A stretch of DNA of 64,000 bases, taken from positions 310,001 to 374,000 of the forward strand of contig JBGAGY010000002.1 of NCBI GenBank assembly GCA_044226485.1, in the 5' to 3' direction. Positions 16,241 to 26,496 of the stretch are shown here, piece by piece (the first letter of the stretch is position 1; every line of letters starts with the position of its first letter). The DNA is from UBA6663 sp044226485 (lineage in GTDB: Bacteria > Chloroflexota > Anaerolineae > Anaerolineales > UBA6663). Made by a program: the position numbers and the translations under genes. The notes under the pieces were generated by a model. The model saw only the letters and a list, made by a program, of their open reading frames with translations. It did not search any database and was not told where the DNA came from.

Positions 16241-17491
16241 ATGTCAAACACACTCCGACAGATCTTCAAATCCGGCAAATTCGTCACGGGCTTCGCCATC
16301 TTCATGGCGATCGTGCTCGGCGCACTCATCTATCCGCTCTTCGTCAAAGACTCGCCGCTCGCGATCATCGGGCAGGGCACGTTCTTCCCCCCGGGCATTT
16401 ACGTGAACGTGTTCGACAGCATGGGCTCGCAGCGCTACACGCTCGACCTCGGCGCCGCCGATTTCAATCGCATCGCCAGCCGGCTGAACGAAGATGACCG
16501 GACGGCGATCAAGACCTGGCTGGTGGCGGCCGGCATCCCCGAAACCGACATCGACACGGCCGACACGAAGAAGCTGCTCACGCAGTGGGAAGACAACTAC
16601 GACCCGAAGAAGAACATCCCTGGGATGACGAACGCCAAGCGTAACTACTACGTGCGGCTGAACAAGTCGATCGACGGGTTGCTCTCGACGGCTGGCGCGA
16701 TCATCGCGCAGCCCAACGTCGACTCTGGCGCGCTCGAGCAGACCGGCACCGTCGAGCAGACGGACTTCGTCAACGTCATCCAGGTCGCCAACGTGCGTGT
16801 GCTCCCGCTCGGCACCGACAACTTCGGCCGTGACGTGTTGACCGAGCTCGTGGCGGCCACGCGCGTGTCGCTCCTCATCGGCCTGGTGGCCGGCGCCATC
16901 GCCACAGCGATCGGCCTGGCGCTCGGGCTGCTGGCCGGCTACCTCGGCGGGCCGGTCGACGACGTGATCATGTTCGTCACGAACCTGTTCACGGTCATCC
17001 CCAGCTTCGTGCTCCTGATCCTGATCTCCTATAGCATCGGCCAGGAATCGCGCGGCGCCGTCACGGTGGCCGTGGTGATCGGCTTCACGTCGTGGGTGTG
17101 GACGGCCCGCGCGGTGCGCGCTCAGGTGATCTCGCTGCGCAACCGCGACCACGTCAACCTGTCGAAGCTCTCGGGCCACTCGACGGTCCACATCATCTTG
17201 AGCGACATCCTTCCGTACATCGCCTCGTACGTGGTGATGGCCCTGATCCTGCAGATCTCGTCGGGCATCCTGGCCGAAGCCGGGCTGTCGATCCTGGGCC
17301 TCGGGCCGAAGACGACCGAGACGCCGACGCTGGGCCTGATGATGCACTGGGGCCGCATCTACCAGGCCGACATTCAGGGCCGGTGGTGGGCGTACATGCC
17401 TGTGCTCGTCACCATCGCCATGACGGCTTTCTCGATGAACTTGATGAACACTGGGCTTGACCAGGTATTCAACCCGGCGCTGAGGGATTAA
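16241..17491 (+). CDS. ABC importer permease, DppC/OppC type, with enlarged external domain
   Basis: A 416-residue permease. The first membrane segment (~14-33) is followed by about 150 residues that are predicted soluble and external (~36-188, with a DDRTAIKTWLVAAGIPETD part). The canonical LGTDNFGRDVLTELVAATRVSL then starts the transmembrane core at ~190; it is quoted here only to LGTDNFGRDVL for matching. Standard DppC proteins have about 60-70 residues at that point, so roughly 80-100 residues are extra. The EAA loop is near RAVRAQVISLRNRDHV. It lies 15 nt after the first permease and 9 nt before the ATPase gene. The extra domain may contact the binding protein. Confidence 0.92.
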   Translation: MSNTLRQIFKSGKFVTGFAIFMAIVLGALIYPLFVKDSPLAIIGQGTFFPPGIYVNVFDSMGSQRYTLDLGAADFNRIASRLNEDDRTAIKTWLVAAGIPETDIDTADTKKLLTQWEDNYDPKKNIPGMTNAKRNYYVRLNKSIDGLLSTAGAIIAQPNVDSGALEQTGTVEQTDFVNVIQVANVRVLPLGTDNFGRDVLTELVAATRVSLLIGLVAGAIATAIGLALGLLAGYLGGPVDDVIMFVTNLFTVIPSFVLLILISYSIGQESRGAVTVAVVIGFTSWVWTARAVRAQVISLRNRDHVNLSKLSGHSTVHIILSDILPYIASYVVMALILQISSGILAEAGLSILGLGPKTTETPTLGLMMHWGRIYQADIQGRWWAYMPVLVTIAMTAFSMNLMNTGLDQVFNPALRD

Positions 17492-17500
17492 GGGATCGAC

Positions 17501-18500
<1,000 letters not shown>

Positions 18501-18508
<8 letters not shown>

Positions 18509-19313
18509 CGAAAGGAAACCCTGCCTAACCGGCAAGGGTCTGACCAAGGTCTTCGGCTTCGGCCGCACCAAGACGCTGGCTGTCGATCACGTCGACTTCA
18601 CGTTCCACGAGGGCGAGATCATCTCGATCGTGGGCGAGTCGGGCAGCGGAAAGACGACGCTCGCCAAGATGCTGCTCGGCCTGATCGGCGAGACCGAGGG
18701 CGAGGTCCTCTTCCAGGGCAAGAAGCGCGACATCAGCTCTGGAAAGAAGAAGCAGGAATACTGGAAGAGCATTCAGGCCATCTTCCAGGATCCCTTCTCG
18801 TCGTACAACATCTTCAACAAGATCGACGCCGTCCTGCTCGATTGCATCAACATGCGCGGCGGCAAGGGCCTCTCCCAGGCTGAGAAGACCCAGTTGATGG
18901 TGGACGCATGTAAGTTCGTCAATCTCAAGTACGAAGAACTGACGAACAAATATCCGTTTGAGCTTTCGGGCGGGCAGATGCAGCGTCTGATGATCGCTCG
19001 CATCTTCCTGCTCAAGCCCAAGATCCTGATCGCCGACGAGCCGACCTCGATGATCGATGCCTGCTCGCGCGCCACGATCCTGGACTATTTGATCCAGCTG
19101 CGCAACGAGATCGGGATGACCCTGATCTTCATCACACACGACATCGGGCTCGCCTATTACGTCTCCGACACAGTGTTCATCATGGAGCACGGCAAGTTCG
19201 TCGAGCGCGGCACGGCCGACGATGTGATCCTGCGACCCAAGGCCGAATACACCAAGCGCCTGATCAACGACGTCCCGAAGATCTACGAGGAATGGGACCT
19301 CTCGACGGTCTAG
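18501..19313 (+). CDS. ABC importer ATPase, DppF/OppF type
   Basis: A 270-residue ATPase. It shows Walker A GESGSGKTTLAKM, signature LSGGQMQRLMIARIF, Walker B ILIADEPTSMID and switch His in FITHDIGL. It is shorter than typical OppF (about 300-330) because the C-terminal cysteine extension is absent, ending at IYEEWDLSTV. It forms the heterodimeric motor with the preceding ATPase. It is the last transporter gene; a 325-bp gap separates it from the GH3 enzyme. Confidence 0.94.
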
Positions 19314-19638
19314 CGCTGATCGGTCACCTCCGGCGCGTCGGATCACCCAGCTGACGTGTCGCTGTTTCGAATCGTGTCGGGCTGTTCGGGCGGTGGGGGG
19401 CCGCCCGCATGGCTCAAAAGCTGAAGCGGCAGCGTCGAGCACGAACGATCGGCGCCCAAGTTGTGCCTCGGCCGTTTCAGTTCGAAACGCACAAGACGAA
19501 CGCCGTCAGGGACGGCTATGCGAGATCCGCGGGCGAGCTTCGCCTTGCGCGGTCTCGTCAAGAGGCGCCGCGACGGGAAGCGGCAGGTTGAAAGTCGTCA
19601 ATCGACAAGACGCAACCCGATAAAAGCGGGGGAGAACA
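19314..19638 (+). other. 325-bp gap between ABC ATPase and beta-glucosidase
   Basis: No gene was recognised. A hairpin CGGGCGG/CCGCCCG (19387-19393 with 19401-19407) could slow or stop transcription after the transporter. CGTTTC/GAAACG (19473-19489) is a weak dyad. A strong Shine-Dalgarno, GGGGGAG, precedes the glucosidase ATG at 19639. A promoter for the enzyme may exist here, but no convincing -35/-10 pair was seen. Confidence 0.5.
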
Positions 19639-21954
19639 ATGACCACTGAGATCAAATTTATCATCGGCCAAATGACGCTCGAGGAAAAGGCCGCGCTCTG
19701 CACGGGCGCAAGCGCGTGGTCGACCACCCCGATCGAACGTCTGGGGGTGCCCGAGATGATCGTGTCGGATGGCCCGCACGGCGTGCGCCGCACGCCCGAC
19801 ATCCACGATATGGGCTCCACCAGCCTGCCGGCGACGTGCTTCCCGACGGCCTCCTGCCTGGCTTCCACCTGGGATCCGGCGCTGATCTACAAGATGGGCG
19901 TGGCCCTGGCCGAGGAGGCCATCGCGCTCAACGTCGATGTGCTGCTCGGGCCGGGCGTCAACATGAAGCGCTCGCCCCTGGGCGGCCGCAACTTCGAGTA
20001 CTTCTCGGAGGATCCTTACCTGGCCGGCGAGCTGGCCGTGGGCCTGATCGACGGCATCCAGTCGAAGGGCGTGGGCACGTCGCTCAAACACTTCGCGGCC
20101 AACAACCAGGAGTTCCAGCGCTTCAGCATCAGCGCTGAGGTCGACGAGCGCACCCTGCGCGAGATCTACCTGCCGGCGTTCGAGAAGGCCGTCAAGAAGG
20201 CCAGGCCCTGGACTGTGATGTGCGCGTACAACAAGCTCAACGGCACCTTCGCCTCTGAGCATCGCGGCCTGCTGACCGAGATCCTCAAGGAGGAGTGGGG
20301 CTTCGAAGGGCTCGTCGTCTCCGACTGGGGCGCGGTGCGCAACCGCGTGGCGGCGCTCAAGGCCGGCCTCGACTGGGAGATGCCTGGCCCGCAGGATCGC
20401 CGCGTCAAGGCCGTGGTCGAGGCCGTCCGCTCGGGCGAGCTCGACGAAGCCGTGCTCGACGAGTCGGTCAGGCGCATCCTCGGGATCGTGGTCAAGGCCA
20501 AGCAGACGCCCAAGGGCGGCACTTTCGACGTCGACGCTCACCACCAGCTGGCGCGCAAGATCGCGGCCGAGGGTATGGTGCTGCTCAAGAACGACGGGCT
20601 GTTGCCCCTCAAGGGCCAGCAGCACATCGCCGTCATCGGCCGCTCGGCCGAGGCCGCTCACTTCCAGGGCGGTGGCAGCTCGCACATCAACCCGACCCGC
20701 ACCGACGTGCCCTTCAAGGAATTGCAGGCCCGCGCCGACGACGCCGAGTTGACCTACGCCGAAGGCTATCCGTCGGATGACTGCTTCCGCCAGGACCTGA
20801 TCGATCAGGCCACCGTCATCGCCAAGGCCGCGGACGTGGCGCTGCTCTACATCGCGCTGCCGACCTACAAAGAGTCGGAGGGCTACGATCGCAAGGATCT
20901 CGACCTGACGGCCCAACAGGTCGCCTTGATCAAGGCGGTTGCTCGGGTGCAGCCCAAGACCGTGGTCGTGCTCAACAACGGCGCTCCGGTGGCCATGACG
21001 GCCTGGCTCGATGATGTGTCCGCCGTGCTCGAAGGCTGGATGATGGGCCAGGCGGGCGGCGCGGCGCTGGCCGACATCCTCTTCGGCAAAGTCAATCCCA
21101 GCGGCAAGCTGGCCGAGACCTTCCCGCTCAAGCTCTCCGACACGCCGGCCTTCACCAACTGGCCCGGCGACGCCGGCAAGGTGCACTACGGCGAAGGCCT
21201 TTACATCGGTTACCGCTACTACGATGCCAAGGAACTGCCCGTCCTGTTCCCGTTCGGCTTCGGCTTGAGCTACACGACGTTCGCGTACAGCAACCCGCGC
21301 CTGTCGGCCGAGACGTTCAAGGACGTCGATGGCCTGACCGTGACCGTGGACGTGACCAACACGGGCGTCGTCGCCGGCAAGGAGACCGTTCAGGTCTACG
21401 TCCATGACCGTGCGTCGAGCCTCTCCCGCCCGATCAAGGAGCTGAAGGGCTTCTCTAAAGTCGAGCTGCAGCCCGGCGAGACGAAGTCGGTGTCGATCCA
21501 CCTCGATTTCCGCGCCTTCGCCTTCTGGCATCCGGAGTACAAGCAGTGGGTGACCGAGGACGGCGAGGTCGAGCTGCTGATCGGCGCTTCGGCGACCGAC
21601 ATCCGTTGCCAGGCCTCAGCGACGATCAAATCGACGCTCGATCTGCCCTGCCTGCTCGACATGGAATCGACCATGCGCGAGTGGATGGCCGACCCGCGCG
21701 GCAAGCAGGTGCTCGGCGCGCTCTACGCCCAGGTTGAGGCCCAGACCCGCAAGATGTTCGGCGAGTCGGACCGCTATGGCAACGAAGAGCCGAACGGCCA
21801 TGCCGAAAACGGCAGCGGCATAGGCATGGACATTATGGACATGATGAACGACATGCCCGTCGTCAGCGTGCTGATGTTCCAGCAGAGCGCGCTCACCATG
21901 CCCGCCGAGGAAATCGTCTCCGGTCTCCTTCGCCAGGTGCAGCGGATCAACTGA
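19639..21954 (+). CDS. Beta-glucosidase, glycoside hydrolase family 3
   Basis: A 771-residue GH3 enzyme that releases glucose from beta-glucosides. No signal peptide is seen, so it is cytoplasmic. The N-terminal TIM barrel carries SPLGGRNFEYFSEDP, the LKHFAANNQE ligand loop, and nucleophile Asp ~229 in VVSDWGAV. The alpha/beta domain has EGYDRKDLDLTAQQVALI and the GH3 NPSGKLAETFP segment. A fibronectin-III-like domain follows (~590-680). About 100 C-terminal residues, with LDMESTMREWMADPRGKQVL, are an extension found in some members. Its place after an importer of the peptide/oligosaccharide type suggests it hydrolyses the imported sugar. Confidence 0.94.
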   Translation: MTTEIKFIIGQMTLEEKAALCTGASAWSTTPIERLGVPEMIVSDGPHGVRRTPDIHDMGSTSLPATCFPTASCLASTWDPALIYKMGVALAEEAIALNVDVLLGPGVNMKRSPLGGRNFEYFSEDPYLAGELAVGLIDGIQSKGVGTSLKHFAANNQEFQRFSISAEVDERTLREIYLPAFEKAVKKARPWTVMCAYNKLNGTFASEHRGLLTEILKEEWGFEGLVVSDWGAVRNRVAALKAGLDWEMPGPQDRRVKAVVEAVRSGELDEAVLDESVRRILGIVVKAKQTPKGGTFDVDAHHQLARKIAAEGMVLLKNDGLLPLKGQQHIAVIGRSAEAAHFQGGGSSHINPTRTDVPFKELQARADDAELTYAEGYPSDDCFRQDLIDQATVIAKAADVALLYIALPTYKESEGYDRKDLDLTAQQVALIKAVARVQPKTVVVLNNGAPVAMTAWLDDVSAVLEGWMMGQAGGAALADILFGKVNPSGKLAETFPLKLSDTPAFTNWPGDAGKVHYGEGLYIGYRYYDAKELPVLFPFGFGLSYTTFAYSNPRLSAETFKDVDGLTVTVDVTNTGVVAGKETVQVYVHDRASSLSRPIKELKGFSKVELQPGETKSVSIHLDFRAFAFWHPEYKQWVTEDGEVELLIGASATDIRCQASATIKSTLDLPCLLDMESTMREWMADPRGKQVLGALYAQVEAQTRKMFGESDRYGNEEPNGHAENGSGIGMDIMDMMNDMPVVSVLMFQQSALTMPAEEIVSGLLRQVQRIN

Positions 21955-21977
21955 GCCCGTCACAGCACGTCTCAAGA

Positions 21978-22010
21978 GGGGCGGGGGCATCGCATGCCTC
22001 CGCCCTTTTT
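21978..22010 (+). terminator. Intrinsic terminator after beta-glucosidase
   Basis: GGGCGGGGGCAT pairs with ATGCCTCCGCCC (one wobble), followed by TTTTT, 24 nt past the stop. A classic rho-independent terminator. Confidence 0.9.
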
Positions 22011-22029
22011 CGTTGGATCAGCGATATCG

Positions 22030-22123
22030 CCGCAGATTACGCGGATTTCGCGGAGGGCAGTCGGAAGACGCCACACCCATGCGGCCGTTCATCACCCTTC
22101 CGCGTAATCCGCGTAATCTGCGG
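22030..22123. repeat. Palindromic repeat, family IV (ATTACGCGGATTTCGCGG type)
   Basis: CCGCAGATTACGCGGATTTC at 22030 onward pairs with the segment ending at 22123 (GCGTAATCTGCGG), with one mismatch and one bulge over about 28 bp. The intervening ~40 nt are unrelated. A sister copy is at 35478-35574. It lies between the glucosidase terminator and the secA promoter. Confidence 0.85.
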
Positions 22124-22148
22124 CTAATCTTTCCCAAACAGCCCCTGA

Positions 22149-22154
22149 TATAAT
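22149..22154 (+). promoter_or_regulatory. -10 box of secA
   Basis: TATAAT, itself centred in a small dyad (CCCTGA-TATAA-TCAGGG, 22143-22159). No clear TTGACA is seen 17 nt upstream. Transcription would begin near 22161, giving a leader of about 100 nt. Confidence 0.5.
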
Positions 22155-22172
22155 CAGGGTTCGCAATTTCGA

Positions 22173-22224
22173 CGGCGAGGCCCGGGGCGGGCCACGCACG
22201 CACCGGCCCCAGATGGCCTCGCCG
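22173..22224 (+). promoter_or_regulatory. secA leader hairpin, terminator-like
   Basis: Perfect 10-bp arms CGGCGAGGCC (22173-22182) and GGCCTCGCCG (22215-22224), with more G/C pairing inside, are followed by CGTCTGTTTTCG. This could act as an attenuator 38 nt before the secA ATG. No stalling peptide or competing anti-terminator was identified. Confidence 0.45.
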
Positions 22225-22261
22225 CGTCTGTTTTCGTCGACCCCGAAGAGGTGCTGACGGC

Positions 22262-25200
22262 ATGTTCAAGAACTTGATGCGGATCCTGAGCGGTGATCCG
22301 AACAAACGCGACATCGAACGCTATAGCGGCGTCGTCGCCAAAATCAACGACATGGAGCAGGACGTCAGGGCCCTTTCTGACGCCGAGCTCCTGGCCAAGA
22401 CGGCCGATTTCAAGGCCCGGATCGCAGCCGCCCGTGAGGGGATTACAGACGACAAGGAGCTCCGGGCCGCCGAGCAGGACGCGCTCGACGAGATCCTGCC
22501 GGAAGCCTTCGCCACGGTCCGCGAGGCCGCCATGCGGACGCTCGGCCAGCGGCATTACGACGTCCAGTTGATCGGCGGCATGATCCTGCATGAGGGTCGG
22601 ATCGCCGAGATGCGCACGGGCGAGGGCAAGACCCTGGTCTCGACCCTGCCGATCTACCTCAACGCCCTGCTTGGGCGCGGCGTCCACCTCGTGACCCCCA
22701 ACGACTACCTGGCCCGCCGCGACGCCCGTTGGATGGGTCAGATCTACACAGCGCTCGGCCTGAGCGTCGGCGTCCTGCAGGACGCTCACCGCACCGAGAA
22801 CGCGTCGAAGGCCTTCATCGTCGACTTCACGATCGAGTCGCCCCAGGAAGATCGACATCACCTGCGCATGGTGCCGCGGCGCGAGACCTACGCCTGCGAC
22901 ATCACCTACGGCACGAACAACGAGTTTGGCTTCGACTACCTGCGCGACAACATGGCGATGGGCCTGGATCAGCGCGTCCAGCGCGAACGGTATTTCGCCA
23001 TCGTCGACGAAGTCGACAACATCCTGATCGACGAGGCGCGGACGCCGTTGATCATCTCGGGCCCGGCGCAGGATGACCCGCGGATGTATCTGGAAGCCGC
23101 CAAGGTCGTGCGCCAGCTGCAGCCCGAGCACTACGAGATCGACGAGCGCGGGCGCGGCATCTCGCTGACGGAGCTGGGCGAGGCGCATCTCGAACGCCTG
23201 CTGCGCCAGCCGCTGCGCGACCCCGACCGCCCCGAAGAACTGACCCCGGAACAGGCCCGGCTGCTCGGCCACATCGAGCAGGCCATGCGCGCGGAGTTCA
23301 TCTACAAGCGCAACAAGGACTACCTGGTTCAGAACGGCCAGATCATCATCGTGGACGAGTTCACCGGCCGCATGATGCCCGGCCGGCGTTGGTCCGACGG
23401 CCTGCACCAGGCGGTCGAGGCGAAGGAAGGCGTCAAAGTCCAGCAGGACAACGTCACCTACGCCACGATCACGTTGCAGAACTTCTTCCGGCTCTACGCC
23501 AAGCTGGCCGGCATGACCGGCACGGCCCTGACCGAGGCCGAGGAGTTCGAGCGCATCTACAACCTGACCGTGCTCCCGGTGCCGCCGCACCTGGAGTACA
23601 TGGCCAACGCCACTGGCTCGACCCTGGCCGAGGTGAAGTTCAAGGAAGAGGGCCAGACCTTCACCTACTTCGCCCGCAAGGAGGACGGCGGCAAGACGCC
23701 GGTCTTCTGGCGCCGCAAGGACTACCCGGACCTGGTGTTCCGCACCGAGGAGTCGAAGCTGCGCGCGATCGTCGGCGAGGTGATGCGCCGCCATCTGGCC
23801 GGGCAGCCGATCCTGATCGGCACGACCTCGGTCGAGATGTCCGAGCATGTGTCGGAGCGGCTGAGGGCCGAGGCGTTGCAGCGGCTGGCGCTCGTGCTGC
23901 TGCTGCGCGACGCCTGGTTCCGCAAGAACAAGAAGGAAGAAGACGGCATGCTGGTGCCCGACCTGCAGCCGCTTGACGCGCCACTCGACCGTCTGAACAA
24001 GAACGAGCTGGCCACCAAGCTGCGCGAGTACGGGCTCTCGACCAACCCGGCCGGCGAGGAGAACGCGGCAAGGCTTTGCGAAATCCTCGGCAGCACGCCC
24101 GATAAAGGCCCTGAGCTGACCCGCATCCTCGGCGCCGGGATCAAGCACAACGTCCTCAACGCCAAGAAGCACGACGAGGAGTCGCTGATCATCGCCGACG
24201 CCGGCGCGTATGGCGCCGTGACCATCGCGACCAACATGGCCGGCCGCGGCGTCGACATCAAGCTCGGCGGCGAACTTGCCGAAGACGTGATCACGTCCGT
24301 CAACCGGGTGCTCAAGAACAACAACACACCCAACCCTTACGACCTGACCCACGCGCAACGGCGCGAATTGCTGCGCGGCGTCCCCGAGGCCGACTGGGGC
24401 GTATACGACAACGAGGTGCGCACCTTCGTCACGATGATGGACGACGTCGAGCGGGTCCGCGCGGTCGGCGGCCTGCACGTGCTCGGCTCCGAGCGGCACG
24501 AGTCGCGCCGGATCGACAACCAGTTGCGCGGCCGCGCCGCCCGCCAGGGCGACCCGGGCTCGTCGCAGTTCTACCTCTCGCTCGAAGACGAGTTGATGAA
24601 GCGCTTCGGCGGGCAGGGCGTGTCTGACCTGATGCAGCGGCTGCGCATCGACGACAGCGTGCCGATCCAGGCCGGCCTCGTCAACCGCACGATCGAAGGC
24701 GCGCAGACGCGGGTCGAGGGCTCGAACTTCGACATCCGCAAGCACCTCATCGAATACGACGACGTGCTCAACGCGCAACGCAACACCATCTATGGCCAGC
24801 GCGACAGGATCTTCGTCAAGGACGATCTGAGCGACGATTTCGACGAGATGCTCGTGGCCGAGATCGATCGGCGCGTGAAGCTGCACGGCGACGCTCTCGA
24901 GCGCTGGAAGCTCTTCGCCTGGGCTGACGAGACCCAGCCGCCGATCCTGGACGTGGGGCCTGAGGGCGAGCGGCTCTACCCGACCTACGGGCAGAGCATC
25001 CTGCTGCGCGACGTGGCCGCCGCGGCCGACAAGCGCCAGGCCCTGATCGATGTCGCCCGCGATGCGCTCAAGGCCGAGCGCGAGCACGTGCTCGAGGCGA
25101 TCCGCGCCCAGCTCAACGCGGCCGATGATCGGCTGAGCAGCCAGGTGCGCGAACGCAAGATGGCGGCCGAGGAAGCGCTCGAAGGGCTCGAGAACGAAGC

Positions 25201-26332
25201 GCGCGAGACCGGGCAGCCGCTCGAACCGCGTGCCGTGCTCAAGGCTGTCAGCGAGGTGCTCGGCATTAACGTGCAGCTGCCGGCGGCCGAGACCCGCGAT
25301 TTCGACTACAACGGCTTCAAGCGCCGGCTCGAAGAGCTCGCGCAGGCGGCCGTCACGGCGCGCAGCCGCGTGGCCCTGATCGCCGCGGTCGAGCGCCGAT
25401 TGGGCGGGTCGCTCAGCATGGGCGAGTTGCGCTCCGACGAGGATTGGCCGGACGTTCAGGCCAAGATCCAGGAAGCCGCTGAGAAGACTTTCGACGCCAA
25501 GGTCGAGCGCGTGATGACCGAGGTCGATCGCGACATCAAGACCAACCTGCCCGCGACGATGACCGAGGCGCAATGGACGCGGGGCCTGCTGGCGATGCAG
25601 TTCGGGCGCTCGGTCGGCTTCGACAAGCAGCACCGCAAGGTCGAGATGAACGTGCAGCGTCTGCACTACCCCTATCTGGTCGGTGAGATGACCGCTGATT
25701 GGAAGGTGGAAGAGATCCGTGACGAGTTGCTGGCGCATCTGCGCGAGGCCGTCAAGCGGCTCAACAGCCTGTTCGCACGGGCAGAGGCTCAGATCCGCAC
25801 CCTGGGCGGCACGCCGACCGAGCCGACTGACGCGCTCGGCCGCGAGGTGATGACCAACATCAACCGCAGCCTGATGCTGCAGACGATCGGCAACCTGTGG
25901 GTCGAATATCTGACCTCGGTCGAAGCTCTGCGCACGTCGATCGGCCTCGAAGCGTACGCGCAGCGCGACCCGCTCGTGGCTTACAAGTCGAAGGCCACCG
26001 ACATGTTCCAGGAGTTGCTGGCGAATATCCGCGCCGGCGTGATCTCGCGCGCGATGCAGATGCGGCCGCGCGTGGTGCAGCCAGCTACCGATGGCGCACC
26101 GCAGGAGGCCGCCGCGCAGGAAGCGGGTTCGCAGGCCGCGCGGCAACAGGCTCAGGCGCCGCGCCCATCGGTGCTCGATGCGTTGAAGACGCCGGCCCGT
26201 CCGCCGTTGCCGCAAATCAACCCGAACGCGGGCAAGTCGACGACGGTTGGCGAAGAGCAAGCGGTCGAGGCTGAGGCCGAAGCGAGTTCCGAAGACAAGA
26301 GCGGTGGACGCCGTCGACGTCGCCGCCGCTGA
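22262..26332 (+). CDS. secA: Preprotein translocase motor SecA, enlarged
   Basis: A 1356-residue ATPase that drives proteins through SecYEG; E. coli SecA has 901. It shows Walker A MRTGEGKT (~116-123), DEVDNILIDEARTPLIISGP (~247), NMAGRGVDIKLGG (~658) and RRIDNQLRGRAARQGDPGSS. An insertion of about 85 residues (~537-622) splits the usually short link between the TTSVEMSEHVSERL strand and GIKHNVLNAK. The wing and scaffold region (~860-1200) is also longer than usual. IGLEAYAQRDPLVAYKSK (~1215) marks the end of the core. The tail is Ala/Gln/Pro-rich and ends in seven arginines, with no CxCxSxxxxxxCC/H zinc motif. Start: ATG at 22262. Confidence 0.95.
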   Translation: MFKNLMRILSGDPNKRDIERYSGVVAKINDMEQDVRALSDAELLAKTADFKARIAAAREGITDDKELRAAEQDALDEILPEAFATVREAAMRTLGQRHYDVQLIGGMILHEGRIAEMRTGEGKTLVSTLPIYLNALLGRGVHLVTPNDYLARRDARWMGQIYTALGLSVGVLQDAHRTENASKAFIVDFTIESPQEDRHHLRMVPRRETYACDITYGTNNEFGFDYLRDNMAMGLDQRVQRERYFAIVDEVDNILIDEARTPLIISGPAQDDPRMYLEAAKVVRQLQPEHYEIDERGRGISLTELGEAHLERLLRQPLRDPDRPEELTPEQARLLGHIEQAMRAEFIYKRNKDYLVQNGQIIIVDEFTGRMMPGRRWSDGLHQAVEAKEGVKVQQDNVTYATITLQNFFRLYAKLAGMTGTALTEAEEFERIYNLTVLPVPPHLEYMANATGSTLAEVKFKEEGQTFTYFARKEDGGKTPVFWRRKDYPDLVFRTEESKLRAIVGEVMRRHLAGQPILIGTTSVEMSEHVSERLRAEALQRLALVLLLRDAWFRKNKKEEDGMLVPDLQPLDAPLDRLNKNELATKLREYGLSTNPAGEENAARLCEILGSTPDKGPELTRILGAGIKHNVLNAKKHDEESLIIADAGAYGAVTIATNMAGRGVDIKLGGELAEDVITSVNRVLKNNNTPNPYDLTHAQRRELLRGVPEADWGVYDNEVRTFVTMMDDVERVRAVGGLHVLGSERHESRRIDNQLRGRAARQGDPGSSQFYLSLEDELMKRFGGQGVSDLMQRLRIDDSVPIQAGLVNRTIEGAQTRVEGSNFDIRKHLIEYDDVLNAQRNTIYGQRDRIFVKDDLSDDFDEMLVAEIDRRVKLHGDALERWKLFAWADETQPPILDVGPEGERLYPTYGQSILLRDVAAAADKRQALIDVARDALKAEREHVLEAIRAQLNAADDRLSSQVRERKMAAEEALEGLENEARETGQPLEPRAVLKAVSEVLGINVQLPAAETRDFDYNGFKRRLEELAQAAVTARSRVALIAAVERRLGGSLSMGELRSDEDWPDVQAKIQEAAEKTFDAKVERVMTEVDRDIKTNLPATMTEAQWTRGLLAMQFGRSVGFDKQHRKVEMNVQRLHYPYLVGEMTADWKVEEIRDELLAHLREAVKRLNSLFARAEAQIRTLGGTPTEPTDALGREVMTNINRSLMLQTIGNLWVEYLTSVEALRTSIGLEAYAQRDPLVAYKSKATDMFQELLANIRAGVISRAMQMRPRVVQPATDGAPQEAAAQEAGSQAARQQAQAPRPSVLDALKTPARPPLPQINPNAGKSTTVGEEQAVEAEAEASSEDKSGGRRRRRRR

Positions 26333-26364
26333 GAGTCGCTTGACGACGTAATCGAACATGATCA

Positions 26365-26400
26365 GACAAAGGCCGAGCGATGAGCTCGGCCTTTGTCGTT
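26365..26400 (+). terminator. Intrinsic terminator after secA
   Basis: Perfect 14-bp stem GACAAAGGCCGAGC with loop GATGA and its complement, 32 nt after the stop. The right arm ends CCTTTGTCGTT. Confidence 0.85.
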
Positions 26401-26461
26401 ATGCAAGGCCGACGCCAACCGTTACCATCGTAAACCCCGCCTAAATACCACGGAAAAACGG

Positions 26462-26490
26462 TTGCCCGGCGCTCGCGATGCTTGTACAGT
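26462..26490 (+). promoter_or_regulatory. Leaderless-type promoter of adenosine deaminase
   Basis: TTGCCC (26462-26467), 17-nt spacer, TACAGT (26485-26490), then 6 nt to the ATG at 26497. The transcript would start at or next to the initiation codon. Confidence 0.5.
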
Positions 26491-26496
26491 AAGCCT

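Noticed and set aside
22154..26359. A 1401-codon open frame on the strand opposite secA
   Set aside because: It is antisense to an unmistakable SecA, has no family motifs, and is Arg/Leu/Asp/Val-rich as expected from high-GC codon bias. Similar long shadows lie opposite the binding protein, permeases, beta-glucosidase, tandem histidine kinase and dnaE.
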